Assembly: GCF_033095805.1 (NCBI RefSeq)
Contig: NZ_CP109901.1
Location: 1,116,001 to 1,180,000 of the forward strand
DNA from: Serratia sp. UGAL515B_01
GTDB taxonomy: Bacteria > Pseudomonadota > Gammaproteobacteria > Enterobacterales > Enterobacteriaceae
DNA: 64,000 nucleotides
Reading direction: 5' to 3'
Shown: positions 9,216-19,052 of the stretch, in pieces
How the letters are laid out: each line of letters starts with the position of its first letter
How positions within the stretch are numbered: the stretch's first letter is position 1
Translations under genes and position numbers: made by a program
The notes under the pieces: model-generated
Database searches by the model: none
What the model saw: only the letters and a program-made list of their open reading frames with translations
Told to the model about the DNA's origin: nothing

Positions 9216-10181
9216 CTAATATTTTTCTAACCAGGTACCGTAGGTTTGATTTTTGCCATTCGCTTTTGCCTTATAAAGCTGTGAGTCTGCCTCTAACAGG
9301 AAATCGGCAAGTTCTCCAGGGCTTTCAGTCCCCCGGCAACAAACTCCCAGGCTAATACTGACAAAGGGTGATGCTGAGGAGTCCGCATGCGCGATCGCCT
9401 GTTTTATGACCTGTAATCTTATTGATTCAGCAACCGCCATTGCACCGTTCAATTCAGTATTGGGAAGTAAACAGGCAAATTCCTCGCCACCATAGCGTGC
9501 AACTAAATCTGTTGGGCGTTTGAGCGCATTATTGATAGTTTTTGCAACCAGCCGTAAACAGTCGTCTCCTGCGAGGTGGCCGTATAAGTCATTATATTTT
9601 TTGAAAGAATCGACATCAATGATGATCAGGCTAAGGGGAGTGTTATCACGGTTTGCACGTTGCCATTCTTGGTTTAGTCGGACATCAAAATAGCGCCGAT
9701 TATGTACCTCGGTTAATCCATCCAAATAGACTAATTGGCGTAGCAAATCCGATTGAGCCTTCAGCAGCAGATGTGTGCGGACTCGTGCTCTGACGGTATT
9801 CCTGTTGATAGGTTTGCTGATAAAATCGACAGCACCCTCGTTAAAACAGCGAGTCTCAGTCTCTTCATCAACATGTGCCGTGACGAAGATAACAGGAATA
9901 TCCTTGGTTTCGGAAAGCACTTTGAGTTGTGCACATACTTCATACCCACTGATATCAGGCATTTCAATGTCAAGCAAAATCAGATCCGGCTTCTGCTTGA
10001 GACAGACGTCCAGAGCTTGCGCCCCATTCGTTGCCATACAAACATGATGATCGGCAGAAAATGCTTGGTATAGCATCTGAATATTAATAGGTTGGTCATC
10101 AACAAGAAGCAGTTTGGGTTTCTTTAAACTTGGTAAAAGCTCAGTAGGGTCCTGATCGAGAGAATTATTGTTCGTCATCAT
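9216..10181 (-). CDS. Response regulator with GGDEF diguanylate cyclase domain
   Basis: A 321-residue PleD/WspR-like regulator. The receiver domain (about 22-140) has LLLVDDQP, phospho-acceptor Asp71 in LLLDIEMPD, and the conserved Lys in FISKPI. The GGDEF domain (about 150-315) has an intact active site GGEEF and the inhibitory I-site RPTD five residues before it, so it should be an active, product-inhibited c-di-GMP synthase. Its first 17 bases overlap the end of the hybrid kinase gene, so the two are translated together and probably form one phosphorelay. A c-di-GMP output could plausibly act on the nearby cellulose operon (inference only). Confidence 0.92.
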   Translation of the reverse strand: MMTNNNSLDQDPTELLPSLKKPKLLLVDDQPINIQMLYQAFSADHHVCMATNGAQALDVCLKQKPDLILLDIEMPDISGYEVCAQLKVLSETKDIPVIFVTAHVDEETETRCFNEGAVDFISKPINRNTVRARVRTHLLLKAQSDLLRQLVYLDGLTEVHNRRYFDVRLNQEWQRANRDNTPLSLIIIDVDSFKKYNDLYGHLAGDDCLRLVAKTINNALKRPTDLVARYGGEEFACLLPNTELNGAMAVAESIRLQVIKQAIAHADSSASPFVSISLGVCCRGTESPGELADFLLEADSQLYKAKANGKNQTYGTWLEKY

Positions 10182-13100
10182 TTTTATCTCTTTGGATTGA
10201 GGTGCTTCCCTGCAACGCTTGGGCGATCTGGATCGCTGAAGCGAAGTCTAATCGATTGATCGCATGACTCAACGGGGTTAATTCCTTACTAAATTGGTGG
10301 CCTAATGTCATCTGCAATTGATCTATAACTTCCAATGCCGTCATATCTGAGTTTTGTAACAGCAATATCAATGCATTCAGAGCAGAAGCAATAGATTGTG
10401 TATCCTTGGCCTTTACGGATTGGGTACTGATAGCGTTGCCTTGCATATTTTGGCTCAATGTTATCATCCCTGCGCGTACTGACTGTACTTGATCTTTTAT
10501 CTTACTCAGTAAACTGTCTATGACTTCTGGCATGGGGAGTGGTGCACTGTTTAATAATTTCTCACCTTCAGCGGCAATTTGCGATAAATGAATCGCACCA
10601 AACTGTGCCGAAAGCCCCCTTATGGTATGCAGCATACGTGATGCCGCTAACCAATCAGATTGTTCAACAAATGCGTCTATTTGCTCAGGGAAATCACCCA
10701 GTTCTGCCACAAACAGCGACGCCATTTTCTGATATAGCGCAATATCACCCTCTAATCGGTTAAGAGCTGATTCCAACTCAATACCGGCGGCGGCTGCCGT
10801 TTTTTTCCATTCCTCTGGTAACCCTGAGGAATGGACCTGGTTAGTGGCGATGACAATATCGGATTGGTTGCTGTATTTCCGAATGACGCGGATCAGGTTT
10901 TTTAGTTCGAAAGGCTTACCCACATGATCATTCATCCCGGCAGCCAGGCAGTCCTCGCGATCGGAGGCCATCGCATTAGCGGTCATGGCGATAATCGGTA
11001 AATCAACTAATTTTAGCGAGTTACGAATATACTGCGTAGCGCTTAAACCATCCATGACAGGCATCTGTAAGTCCATCAGTACCACGTCAAACGACTTAGG
11101 GGTGGCCTGTAGAATGTCAATCGCTTCTTGACCATGGTTGGCGATTTGAACAATCGCGCCTTCATCTTCCAATAACTCACGGGCAATTTGTTGATTATTC
11201 ACGTTATCTTCGGCAACCAATAGTCTGATACCCGACAATTGGTGCGAAGCACTATCCCGTTTGGGCTGAGGATTTTCGGTTTGTTTACCTTCGCTTAAGG
11301 CGTCGGTGACTGAGTCCAGTAACATGGAAGCTGTAATAGGCTTTACCAGATAACCATCAAGCAATGCCTGATCTTCTTCGCTGCGCTGTAACAACATTTC
11401 GCGATCGTGGGCGGTAATCATAACAATCATCGGTACCATACCTTCCGGCATGAGTTCACGTACTGATTTACTGGTTTGCCAACCGTCCAAGCCTGGCATT
11501 TGCCAATCAATAAATAGCGCTCCGTAAATAATTCCCTGTTCGCGCTGCTGTTTTATCAACTGCAGTGCTTCATTACCACTGGTGGCTGCATCAACGGTCC
11601 AATTTAGGGATTCCCCCATACGCTTGATCAAATCGCAAGCTGTTGGATTATCATCAACCACTAATACGCGTAGATCATTTAATGCTTGAGTTGTCCTGAC
11701 AGCCGGAGACTCGACAACCTCATTTTCAATAGGGGAGTTTGCAGGAACGGCCAGAGTAATAGTGAAATGAAAAAGGCTACCATGACCAACCTGGCTTTCT
11801 AACTCTAGAGTGCCTCCCATCAAACTCACAAAACGCTGACTGATAACCAAACCTAACCCTGAACCACCGAAGCGGCGGCTAATAGAAGCTTCCGCTTGCG
11901 TAAACCCACTGAAAATACGCTCCTGATGTTCAGGTGCGATCCCGATACCTGTATCGCGCACACCGAATTTTAAGGTTACGTGCTGTTTGTCTTGTTTAAT
12001 CACCTTAATAAACAGTATGACCTCACCCTGTTCGGTAAATTTCAGTGCATTACCCCCAAGGTTAATTAATATTTGTTGCAATCGCATACTGTCACCCTCA
12101 ACAAATGAGGGTAATTGCGGGTCGATATCAAATAAGACCTCAACGTTTTTAACTCTGAGGTTACTGGATAAGATAACCGACAGATCGCGTAGCATGACAT
12201 GAATATCAAATGGAATACATTCCAATACCATTTTACCTGATTCTATTTTAGAAAAATCTAATATGTCATTAAGAAGGCGTAATAATGTTCGGGCAGCCGC
12301 CTCAATTTTGATTGCGTAATCGCCTTGTTTATTATTAAGACCTGTTTTTCTTAATAATGTCATCATACCCAGAACAGCGTTCATTGGAGTGCGTAACTCG
12401 TGGCTCATCGTAGCCAGAAATGCAGATTTGGCATTATTAGCCTCTTCTGCCGCTAGCCTGGCCGCACGCAATGTATTTTCGTCTTCGCGTTGTTGGGTAA
12501 TGTCACGATTGATCCCCATCATCAAAACAGGTTTGTCATTCTCATCCCGTTCAACCATTCCGGCAGATTGAATAAAACGAACTTTATTGTTGATGATGAC
12601 CCTAAATATTTGACGGTAAACATCTCCCTTTTCCAACGCTGTGTTTAAAACTTGTTCCACTTCATGGCGGTCTTCGGGATGCAGTAAATCATACCAATAG
12701 CTCTGAGGGAGAGGAACGTTTCTTAACTCTGCCGGTAGGGCATAGATGTCATTCATTCGCTCGTCGAAAGAGAGCGTACCGTCAGGAAGATTCCAGGACC
12801 AGATCCCAAGTTCTGCAACATCTGCTGCACGGACTAACTGGTTGCGGGCGATGAGCAAGCTGGCTTGCTGATTTTTGCTGGCCGTAATATCAATTTGAAT
12901 AGAGATATACCGTTCTATTTCTCCAGCGCTGTTTTTAAAAGGTGCAACTGTGGTGTCCACCCAGTAAAGAAGGCCATTTTTCGCTTTATTACAGACCTCA
13001 CCGCGCCAAGAAATTCCGTTGGAGATATCATTCCACATAGACTGCCAGAAATCAGCAGAGTGAGCCTGAGACTCTAACAACCGATAGCTTTGGCCTATCA

Positions 13101-14736
13101 ACTCTTCTCGCGTATAGCCACTAATATAACAGAATTTATCATTAACTTCTGTTATTCGGCCGTTACTGTCTGCAGTACAAATAATAGCGTGTAGATTAAG
13201 TGTGCTAAGCAAAGCGTTATTTTCGCGCAAAGCTGTTTCGAGCCGTTGATAGGTAGATTTGCGCTCGCTAATGTCTGACTCAATTGCCATGAATCCGATG
13301 AGTTCTTTTTTATCGTTGTAACGTGGTTGAATTTCCAGTTCAATCCAATATTCACGACCTGATTTAGAAAGGTTCAATATCTCACCAGAAAATGACTCAC
13401 CAGCATCTAGTGCATTCCGCATCGTGTCTATGGTGTTTATTTCAGTATTGGCACATTGCAGTAATTGCCCAGGTGACTTACCAAGCACTTCATCTTTACC
13501 GTAGCCCGTAATACGCTCAAAGCCTTCATTAACCCAGACGATATGACGCTTTGCATCTGTTATAATAACGGCATTTGAAGTTTTTTTAGCCACTAATGCC
13601 AGACGTTCAAGGTCCGCTGTCATATTATGTGCCAACACTTCTGCGCGATATCGTCCATTTATTTGTTGACGCAGTAATAATGCCAATGCTGCACTGAGCA
13701 CAAAACCAAAAGCAAACAGTATCCATGAAATATAGCGATTTGTTAATGTTTCGAAATCTGGAGTGCTACTCACGCGTAGGGTCATTTCACGCCCTGGCAA
13801 GGGTAATATGCTGGTACTTTGAAATATTCGCGAGCCTAGCGTTTTGCCTTCCTGTGGCTTAACATTCGCATTTTTACTGTTCTCAGCATCGAAAATCAAA
13901 TGTTGTAAAGACAAATTTTGCGTATTGTCAAAAAGTTCGATATTCACTCGGCCATTAGTAAACTCTGGAATATCACGTAATAAGTCGGCAATCACGATGG
14001 GTGAATAGAGCAACCCCACTAATGATGTTTGCCGTTCAGTGGGGGTGGTAGGATTGGTGCCATGTGCGTAGACAGGCAAATAAAGTAAAACACCGGGCGT
14101 TGCGCGATTATCCTGTACCAAACTTATCGTGTCTGACAGAGTGGCTTGGCCGGTATTAATCGCCAATAAAGCTGAAGTGCGGCGGGCCGCTTCAGAACCG
14201 ATATCAAGCCCTTCCGTACCCTGATTATTTTCACTAGGCTCAAGATATCTAATAATATAGAGATCGTCATGAACCTTATTATTAAACTGTTGGATAGTAA
14301 ATTCTGGCGCACCATCAGCTCTCACTTCGGCAAGAAACGCATCCAGATTATTGCGCTGAACATGTTGGATAAAGCCAAAACCGCGCACTCCAGGAAACTT
14401 GGCCTGTAAGTCATGAGATGCGACATAAGCACGAAATTGCTCACGATTTAAATGGTTATTTGTGGCATAAGCACCTTTCGCACCATCCAAACCGTATACG
14501 GGTTGAGAAAAGCGCCTGATAATCTCATCGGAAATCCTTTCAACGTTACGCTGAAACTCAGCCTTGGCTCTTAGTTCAATTTCGCTATGTAACCGCCAAG
14601 CACCGTAGCCAGAAAACATCACCCCAACAATAAATAGGAGTATTGGCAAAAAACTTACTTGCTTGGAATGATATTTATTCCAAGAAGAGGGTGACTTTTG
14701 AGTGATATTACTCTCATTAGGCTGTGGAACAGTCAT
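10165..14736 (-). CDS. CHASE-PAS hybrid sensor histidine kinase with two receivers and HPt
   Basis: A 1523-residue membrane sensor. Order: TM near 27-47; periplasmic CHASE-type sensor (about 80-300, including ANTNHLNREQFRAYV-like and RGFGFIQHV segments); second TM near 338-358; three PAS/PAC domains (about 380-750); HisKA with phospho-His779 in FLATMSHELRTPMN; HATPase (about 880-1000, GSGLGLVIS); receiver 1 with Asp1077; receiver 2 with Asp1222 (VLMDLQMPVMDG); and HPt with His1370 (LHTIRGLS). The architecture is BarA/ArcB-like but with a CHASE input. The phosphorelay from the HPt most likely goes to the overlapping diguanylate cyclase regulator downstream. The ligand is unknown. Confidence 0.92.
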   Translation of the reverse strand: MTVPQPNESNITQKSPSSWNKYHSKQVSFLPILLFIVGVMFSGYGAWRLHSEIELRAKAEFQRNVERISDEIIRRFSQPVYGLDGAKGAYATNNHLNREQFRAYVASHDLQAKFPGVRGFGFIQHVQRNNLDAFLAEVRADGAPEFTIQQFNNKVHDDLYIIRYLEPSENNQGTEGLDIGSEAARRTSALLAINTGQATLSDTISLVQDNRATPGVLLYLPVYAHGTNPTTPTERQTSLVGLLYSPIVIADLLRDIPEFTNGRVNIELFDNTQNLSLQHLIFDAENSKNANVKPQEGKTLGSRIFQSTSILPLPGREMTLRVSSTPDFETLTNRYISWILFAFGFVLSAALALLLRQQINGRYRAEVLAHNMTADLERLALVAKKTSNAVIITDAKRHIVWVNEGFERITGYGKDEVLGKSPGQLLQCANTEINTIDTMRNALDAGESFSGEILNLSKSGREYWIELEIQPRYNDKKELIGFMAIESDISERKSTYQRLETALRENNALLSTLNLHAIICTADSNGRITEVNDKFCYISGYTREELIGQSYRLLESQAHSADFWQSMWNDISNGISWRGEVCNKAKNGLLYWVDTTVAPFKNSAGEIERYISIQIDITASKNQQASLLIARNQLVRAADVAELGIWSWNLPDGTLSFDERMNDIYALPAELRNVPLPQSYWYDLLHPEDRHEVEQVLNTALEKGDVYRQIFRVIINNKVRFIQSAGMVERDENDKPVLMMGINRDITQQREDENTLRAARLAAEEANNAKSAFLATMSHELRTPMNAVLGMMTLLRKTGLNNKQGDYAIKIEAAARTLLRLLNDILDFSKIESGKMVLECIPFDIHVMLRDLSVILSSNLRVKNVEVLFDIDPQLPSFVEGDSMRLQQILINLGGNALKFTEQGEVILFIKVIKQDKQHVTLKFGVRDTGIGIAPEHQERIFSGFTQAEASISRRFGGSGLGLVISQRFVSLMGGTLELESQVGHGSLFHFTITLAVPANSPIENEVVESPAVRTTQALNDLRVLVVDDNPTACDLIKRMGESLNWTVDAATSGNEALQLIKQQREQGIIYGALFIDWQMPGLDGWQTSKSVRELMPEGMVPMIVMITAHDREMLLQRSEEDQALLDGYLVKPITASMLLDSVTDALSEGKQTENPQPKRDSASHQLSGIRLLVAEDNVNNQQIARELLEDEGAIVQIANHGQEAIDILQATPKSFDVVLMDLQMPVMDGLSATQYIRNSLKLVDLPIIAMTANAMASDREDCLAAGMNDHVGKPFELKNLIRVIRKYSNQSDIVIATNQVHSSGLPEEWKKTAAAAGIELESALNRLEGDIALYQKMASLFVAELGDFPEQIDAFVEQSDWLAASRMLHTIRGLSAQFGAIHLSQIAAEGEKLLNSAPLPMPEVIDSLLSKIKDQVQSVRAGMITLSQNMQGNAISTQSVKAKDTQSIASALNALILLLQNSDMTALEVIDQLQMTLGHQFSKELTPLSHAINRLDFASAIQIAQALQGSTSIQRDKNDDEQ

Positions 14737-15020
14737 ATAGGCTCACGATTACTCTTATCAACGATACTCAAGCATAGACGGATTTTTCATATGGTGCAGT
14801 TAGGCTTATGGGGGGTAATACAGCCTAGTTGTTACATGCAAACAGCAACAGCACGTCAAATCTGCTGGGAACCGATTCTAATACCACCAAGCTGCACCCC
14901 AAAGGTGAAATCACAAGGATGCGATTTCTAATAGTGTTAAACGCTGCTGCAGCTTGAATGGCGACGAATTATAGATAACACAGAATGCGAGTTTTGGGAT
15001 GTAGCTCTCAGGTATGGGGT

Positions 15021-15914
15021 TCAAGCTTGCGGAAGACTCTCTATTTTGGGTTTGGGTTTAATGGTCAAGGTCGCGCCGATTGAGGCCATGATAATAGCCG
15101 ACAAAGCCATCCACTGTATGCCGCTGAGATGTTCATTGAGGAAAATCATGCCGGAAAGTGCAGCCAGAGCGGGTTCCAGGCTCATCAGCGTGCCAAAGGT
15201 TCGTGCTGGAATTTTCGGCAATGCAATAATTTCCAGTGAATATGGCAGTGCGGTAGAGAGAATAGCGACACCTAATGCCAATGGTAAGATATCTGCATTC
15301 AGCAGCGCACTACCAGTTTGCCAGGCGCCAATTGGGCAAAATACAATCGCAGCGATTAATGACCCTACTGCTACTGTTCCCGGCCCATGATCCCCACCCG
15401 CCCTCTGGCCGAAAATAATATAAATCGCCCAGCATGCGCCAGCGCCCAATGCATAGACAGCCCCTAATGAGTCGATACTACCGATCCCTTCGCCAAGAGG
15501 TAGAAGAAAAAATAAACCCATTATTGCCAGAGCTACCCAAAGGAAATCTACAGGACGGCGTGAAGAAAACATTGCCACAGCCAGTGGGCCGGTGAATTCA
15601 AGAGCAACAGCGATACCAAGCGGCAGTGTACGTAATGAGAGATAAAAGAGGTAGTTCATCGCTCCGAGTGACAGGCCATAAATCAATAATGGCAGACGGT
15701 TGCCAGCGGCAAAATGCATTCGCCAAGGACGAAAAATAATAAACAATATCAAAGTACCGATCCCCAAACGCAGGGTCGTGATCCCTTCTGCGCCGATGAG
15801 CGGAAACAGGCTTTTGGCCAGAGAAGCACCACTCTGGATTGAGATCATCGCCACGATCAGTAAACACACGGGCACTAGCGTAGCAGAGGTTTTAGTTTTT
15901 AAAGACAAAGACAT
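15021..15914 (-). CDS. rhtA: RhtA, threonine/homoserine exporter
   Basis: A 297-residue EamA/DMT transporter with ten hydrophobic segments in two repeats, matching RhtA (YbiF): PVCLLIVAMISIQSGASLAKSLFP at the N-terminus and FGTLMSLEPALAALSGMIFLNE in the second repeat. It exports threonine and homoserine at the inner membrane. In E. coli it is also next to ompX, which supports orthology. It is preceded by a family-1 repeat that begins about 54 bases upstream of its start. Confidence 0.92.
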   Translation of the reverse strand: MSLSLKTKTSATLVPVCLLIVAMISIQSGASLAKSLFPLIGAEGITTLRLGIGTLILFIIFRPWRMHFAAGNRLPLLIYGLSLGAMNYLFYLSLRTLPLGIAVALEFTGPLAVAMFSSRRPVDFLWVALAIMGLFFLLPLGEGIGSIDSLGAVYALGAGACWAIYIIFGQRAGGDHGPGTVAVGSLIAAIVFCPIGAWQTGSALLNADILPLALGVAILSTALPYSLEIIALPKIPARTFGTLMSLEPALAALSGMIFLNEHLSGIQWMALSAIIMASIGATLTIKPKPKIESLPQA

Positions 15915-15967
15915 CCATTCAGGCCTTATCGATCCCCGCAGCGGGGAATATTAATGAAAAGAGACAT

Positions 15968-16230
15968 TAGGCTGTGTCCCTCAATCGCCGGTGGTTCCAT
16001 CGCCGCCCCAAAAGCCCATTATCAAGGCGGAGGGGGAAGGGCAGCTCTCTGTTCAAGCCCGACAACACAGAGAATAGGCTTTTGGGCCGTGATCCTACGG
16101 GCTGGGGACATTGGCGTGCATTACTGCGTTGTTCGCCGCTTATTGGGCCACCCAACCTCGCGGCTCACGCCTTGCTCTGCGCGCAAATGACCGCCAGCGG
16201 CGCTCGCGTACAATTGATGTATACAGCCTA
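15968..16230. repeat. Family-1 miniature inverted-repeat element, long copy (263 bp)
   Basis: The left end TAGGCTGTGTCCCTCAATC and the right end CAATTGATGTATACAGCCTA are imperfect inverted repeats. The left half is similar to 52924-53010 and the right half to 42015-42089, so this is the fullest copy seen. It has internal inverted repeats and no coding potential of recognisable type. Confidence 0.8.
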
Positions 16231-16747
16231 GTTAGTACCTATCTTAGGCTATTTCAACGGTTATTTGGGTCTTGGGTTGCATTATGTCAAAGGCTTTAGC
16301 TTTTGAACGCTTGAAGAGAGAACGAAGCGATACTACCTGTACGCGATGGTTTCTGAGCGCTGTCCTTATCTAGCAAGCTGCCTGCACCAATAACGCCTAT
16401 TTAGGATAGGCTCAAAGTGTAAATGAATTGATGGCAAGGTTTTGACCAAAAACACATCTAACGTTGAGTTTGTTAAATTTTTGCACAAAGATTGCTCTAA
16501 TAGACAAAGATTCTGCTTTTTGAGACTTATCTGCATACAGTAAAAGTGATTTTTGTCACAAAAAAGAGTAGGCTGAGGACGAGAATATAATAAAATTGGT
16601 TCGATTAATTGTTCTGGTAATTTAAAATTGCACGATGTGAAAATTTATTTTCTTACCGGAAAAGCAGTTATTGAGGCTGGTTTTGTTATGTTGTCGGCGC
16701 ATCAAAAAGTTGATGTACTTTTATAATAAATCGCGTTTGAGGTGGTT
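16231..16747. promoter_or_regulatory. Long non-coding region and leader upstream of ompX
   Basis: The proximal 250 bases are strongly AT-rich and probably hold the ompX promoter and 5' leader. In enterobacteria the ompX leader is a small-RNA target, but I could not identify the pairing site with certainty. The distal part, next to the family-1 repeat, shows no gene. Confidence 0.4.
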
Positions 16748-17266
16748 ATGAAAAAATTTGTACGTCTTTCCGCAGTTGCAGCTTGTGTATTAGCTGTTAC
16801 CGCAGGTAGCGCATTTGCTGGTGAGAGCACAGTATCCGGTGGCTATGCGATGGGTGATTTCCAAGGTGTTGTCAACAAAGCCGAAGGTTTCAACCTGAAA
16901 TACCGCTACGAATTCGACAACAACCCGTTGGGTGTGATTGGTTCTTTCACCTATCTGACAAAGAACGGTTCTGATAACGGGTTCTACAGCAAAGCACAAT
17001 ACAGCGGAATTACCGCTGGTCCTGCTTACCGCATCAACGACTGGGCAAGCATCTACGGTGTGATCGGCCTCGGCTACGGCAAATTTACGACGAGCAATCA
17101 AGGTGTCTTGAATAACAGCAGCAACGACGATTATGGTTTCAGCTATGGTGCTGGCCTGCAGTTTAATCCGATGCAGCAGGTTGCATTTGATGTAGGCTAC
17201 GAGCAGAGCCGTATCCGCAGTGTTGATGTTGGCACTTGGAACGTTGGCGTAGGTTACCGCTTCTAA
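16748..17266 (+). CDS. ompX: OmpX, small outer-membrane beta-barrel protein
   Basis: A 172-residue precursor with signal peptide MKKFVRLSAVAACVLAVTAGSAFA. The mature domain is the Ail/OmpX eight-stranded barrel (STVSGGYAMGDFQGVVNKAEGFNLKYRYEFDNNPLGVIGSF ... VGVGYRF), ending in the aromatic residue recognised by the BAM complex. A GAGGTGG ribosome site lies just before the ATG; a GTG two codons upstream is less likely. A strong terminator follows. Confidence 0.97.
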   Translation: MKKFVRLSAVAACVLAVTAGSAFAGESTVSGGYAMGDFQGVVNKAEGFNLKYRYEFDNNPLGVIGSFTYLTKNGSDNGFYSKAQYSGITAGPAYRINDWASIYGVIGLGYGKFTTSNQGVLNNSSNDDYGFSYGAGLQFNPMQQVAFDVGYEQSRIRSVDVGTWNVGVGYRF

Positions 17267-17391
17267 TATTCAGTACTGTGCCGTTGTTTTTGACTGCCAT
17301 ACTCGAAAATTAGACTGCTGACAAAGCCAGATATCAAGGAGAGTGTACCCTCGGTACGTTAAGCCTAAAAAATCACTTTGTCGTCAAACTT

Positions 17392-17422
17392 AAAATCCGC
17401 CTTATCTTGGCGGATTTTTTTC
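17392..17422 (+). terminator. Rho-independent terminator downstream of ompX
   Basis: Stem AAAATCCGCC / GGCGGATTTT with a 7-base loop, running into TTTTTTTC. This is a canonical terminator 125 bases after the ompX stop. Confidence 0.85.
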
Positions 17423-17456
17423 GTCTGAAAAAAGAGTGAGTGACTCTCACTAAATA

Positions 17457-17540
17457 GGTGTTCTTAATACCGCTACACATCACGCTTTTGGCTGGTGAGA
17501 ATGACGAGGAACGCCGACAGCCGTGCCCCCTTCCTTGGGG
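17457..17540 (+). repeat. Family-2 intergenic repeat, copy a
   Basis: Begins GGTGTTCTTAATACCGCTAC and contains GAGGAACGCCGACA. Nearly identical segments occur at 42284-42360 and 46015-46090. It lies between the ompX terminator and the 3' end of the GntP-type permease gene. Confidence 0.7.
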
Positions 17541-17580
17541 ACTTGTATCGTACATCCATATGTCTACGTTACACTAAAAG

Positions 17581-18951
17581 TCAGACAGCCAGCCATAACA
17601 ACCAGGTGAACAGAAAACCACTCAGGCCGAGTACAGTGGTCAACACAGTCCAAGTTTTCAGGCCGTCAGCGACAGAAAGGCCAAGGTATTTGGTCACTAT
17701 CCAGAAACCAGAATCATTAACGTGAGATAAACCTAATCCACCAAAACAGGTAGCGAGCGTTACCAATACCAATTGCATTTGATTAAGGCCAGTGACCGCT
17801 TCGGAAAGTAACCCGCCAGTTGTCAGGATTGCCACGGTGGCGGACCCTTGTGATGCACGGAGTGCCAGTGAGATAAAAAATGCCGCGGGAATGAGCGGTA
17901 GACCAATCGTCGTTAGCACATCCGCCAGCGCTTTACCCACGCCCGACTCCACCAGTACTTTACCAAATACCCCGCCTGCGCCGGTTACCAGGATCACTAC
18001 GGCTGCTGTAGGCAATGCAGCTCCCATCACATCGCTGGTGTGTTGCAGACTCCAGCCACGGCGGATCGCCAGAAAATAGAAGGCCAGTAACAAAGCAATC
18101 ATCAGAGCGACAGCGGGAGAACCGATGAGCGCCAAGGTATCGCGTAGCACTGAACCAGGCTCCAACAAGGTCGCTGAAACGGTGCCGAGCATAATAATCG
18201 CGATAGGAATAACAATCAGTGCAGCGATCAACCCTGCACTCGGTGGGTTAATCCGATCGCTCAGGTGGGCTTTACCTTCGGAGGCCGGTTCTGGTGATGC
18301 CAGCTGCAACTGTTCCAATACCTCAATGGAGAGAGGGTAAGTCTTGCGGTTGAGGTATTTTGCTGCGAAGTAACCGATAACCCCTACGGGTAAACAAATA
18401 GCCAGACCGATGATGGTCAGCCAACCAATATCTGCACTCAGTAGTCCTGCGGCAGCTACCGGGCCAGGATGTGGTGGCAGGGCAACGTGCACGGTCAGCA
18501 TCACACCTGCCATAGGAAGGCCAAATTTCAATGGGGACACTTTTGCCACTTTGGCAAAGCCATAGATGATCGGTGCTAGGATGATAAAGCCGACGTCAAA
18601 GAATACCGGAATACCAAGGATAAATGCGGCGCTCGTCAGTGCGGCAATAGTACGCTTGGGCCCTAGCGCAACACTGAAACGCTGTGCTAAAGACTCTGCA
18701 CCGCCTGAATGTTCGATCATTCTCCCCAACATAGCGCCAAGGCCGATGATAATAGTCACAGAGCCAAGTACGCCGCCCATCCCGGCGGTCATAACTTTCA
18801 TGACCTCTCCTGTCGGGATGCCGCTCGCTAGCGCTACCAACAGGCTGACGACCAGTAGAGCAACGAAGGGCTGAACTTTCGCCTTGATCACCATCAGCAG
18901 AAGCAACACCACCCCTAACAGGGCAATGATAAGAAGCATAGAAGTAGACAT
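17581..18951 (-). CDS. ygbN: GntP-family permease of the tetronate/threonate cluster (YgbN-like)
   Basis: A 456-residue, very hydrophobic protein of the gluconate:H+ symporter family (GntP). Family motifs include GIPVFFDVGFIILAPI, LPPHPGPVAAA and HVNDSGFWIV. It lies 101 bases downstream of otnI on the same strand, in the same order as E. coli ygbN, so the likely substrate is a four-carbon sugar acid (D- or L-threonate, erythronate) rather than gluconate. The substrate is inference from the neighbours. Confidence 0.85.
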   Translation of the reverse strand: MSTSMLLIIALLGVVLLLLMVIKAKVQPFVALLVVSLLVALASGIPTGEVMKVMTAGMGGVLGSVTIIIGLGAMLGRMIEHSGGAESLAQRFSVALGPKRTIAALTSAAFILGIPVFFDVGFIILAPIIYGFAKVAKVSPLKFGLPMAGVMLTVHVALPPHPGPVAAAGLLSADIGWLTIIGLAICLPVGVIGYFAAKYLNRKTYPLSIEVLEQLQLASPEPASEGKAHLSDRINPPSAGLIAALIVIPIAIIMLGTVSATLLEPGSVLRDTLALIGSPAVALMIALLLAFYFLAIRRGWSLQHTSDVMGAALPTAAVVILVTGAGGVFGKVLVESGVGKALADVLTTIGLPLIPAAFFISLALRASQGSATVAILTTGGLLSEAVTGLNQMQLVLVTLATCFGGLGLSHVNDSGFWIVTKYLGLSVADGLKTWTVLTTVLGLSGFLFTWLLWLAV

Positions 18952-19052
18952 GGTATAGCCTTTATTCAGTTAAGCGTTTGGCACCGCGATCGCCCAAAGG
19001 CGATACGGGTGCGTTTAGTTTTGATATTTTTACTGGTGTTGGTGCAGCGTTA

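Noticed and set aside
15954..16299. Overlapping short frames in the region between rhtA and ompX
   Set aside because: All fall within or beside the 263-bp repeat element, and the frames change between homologous copies.
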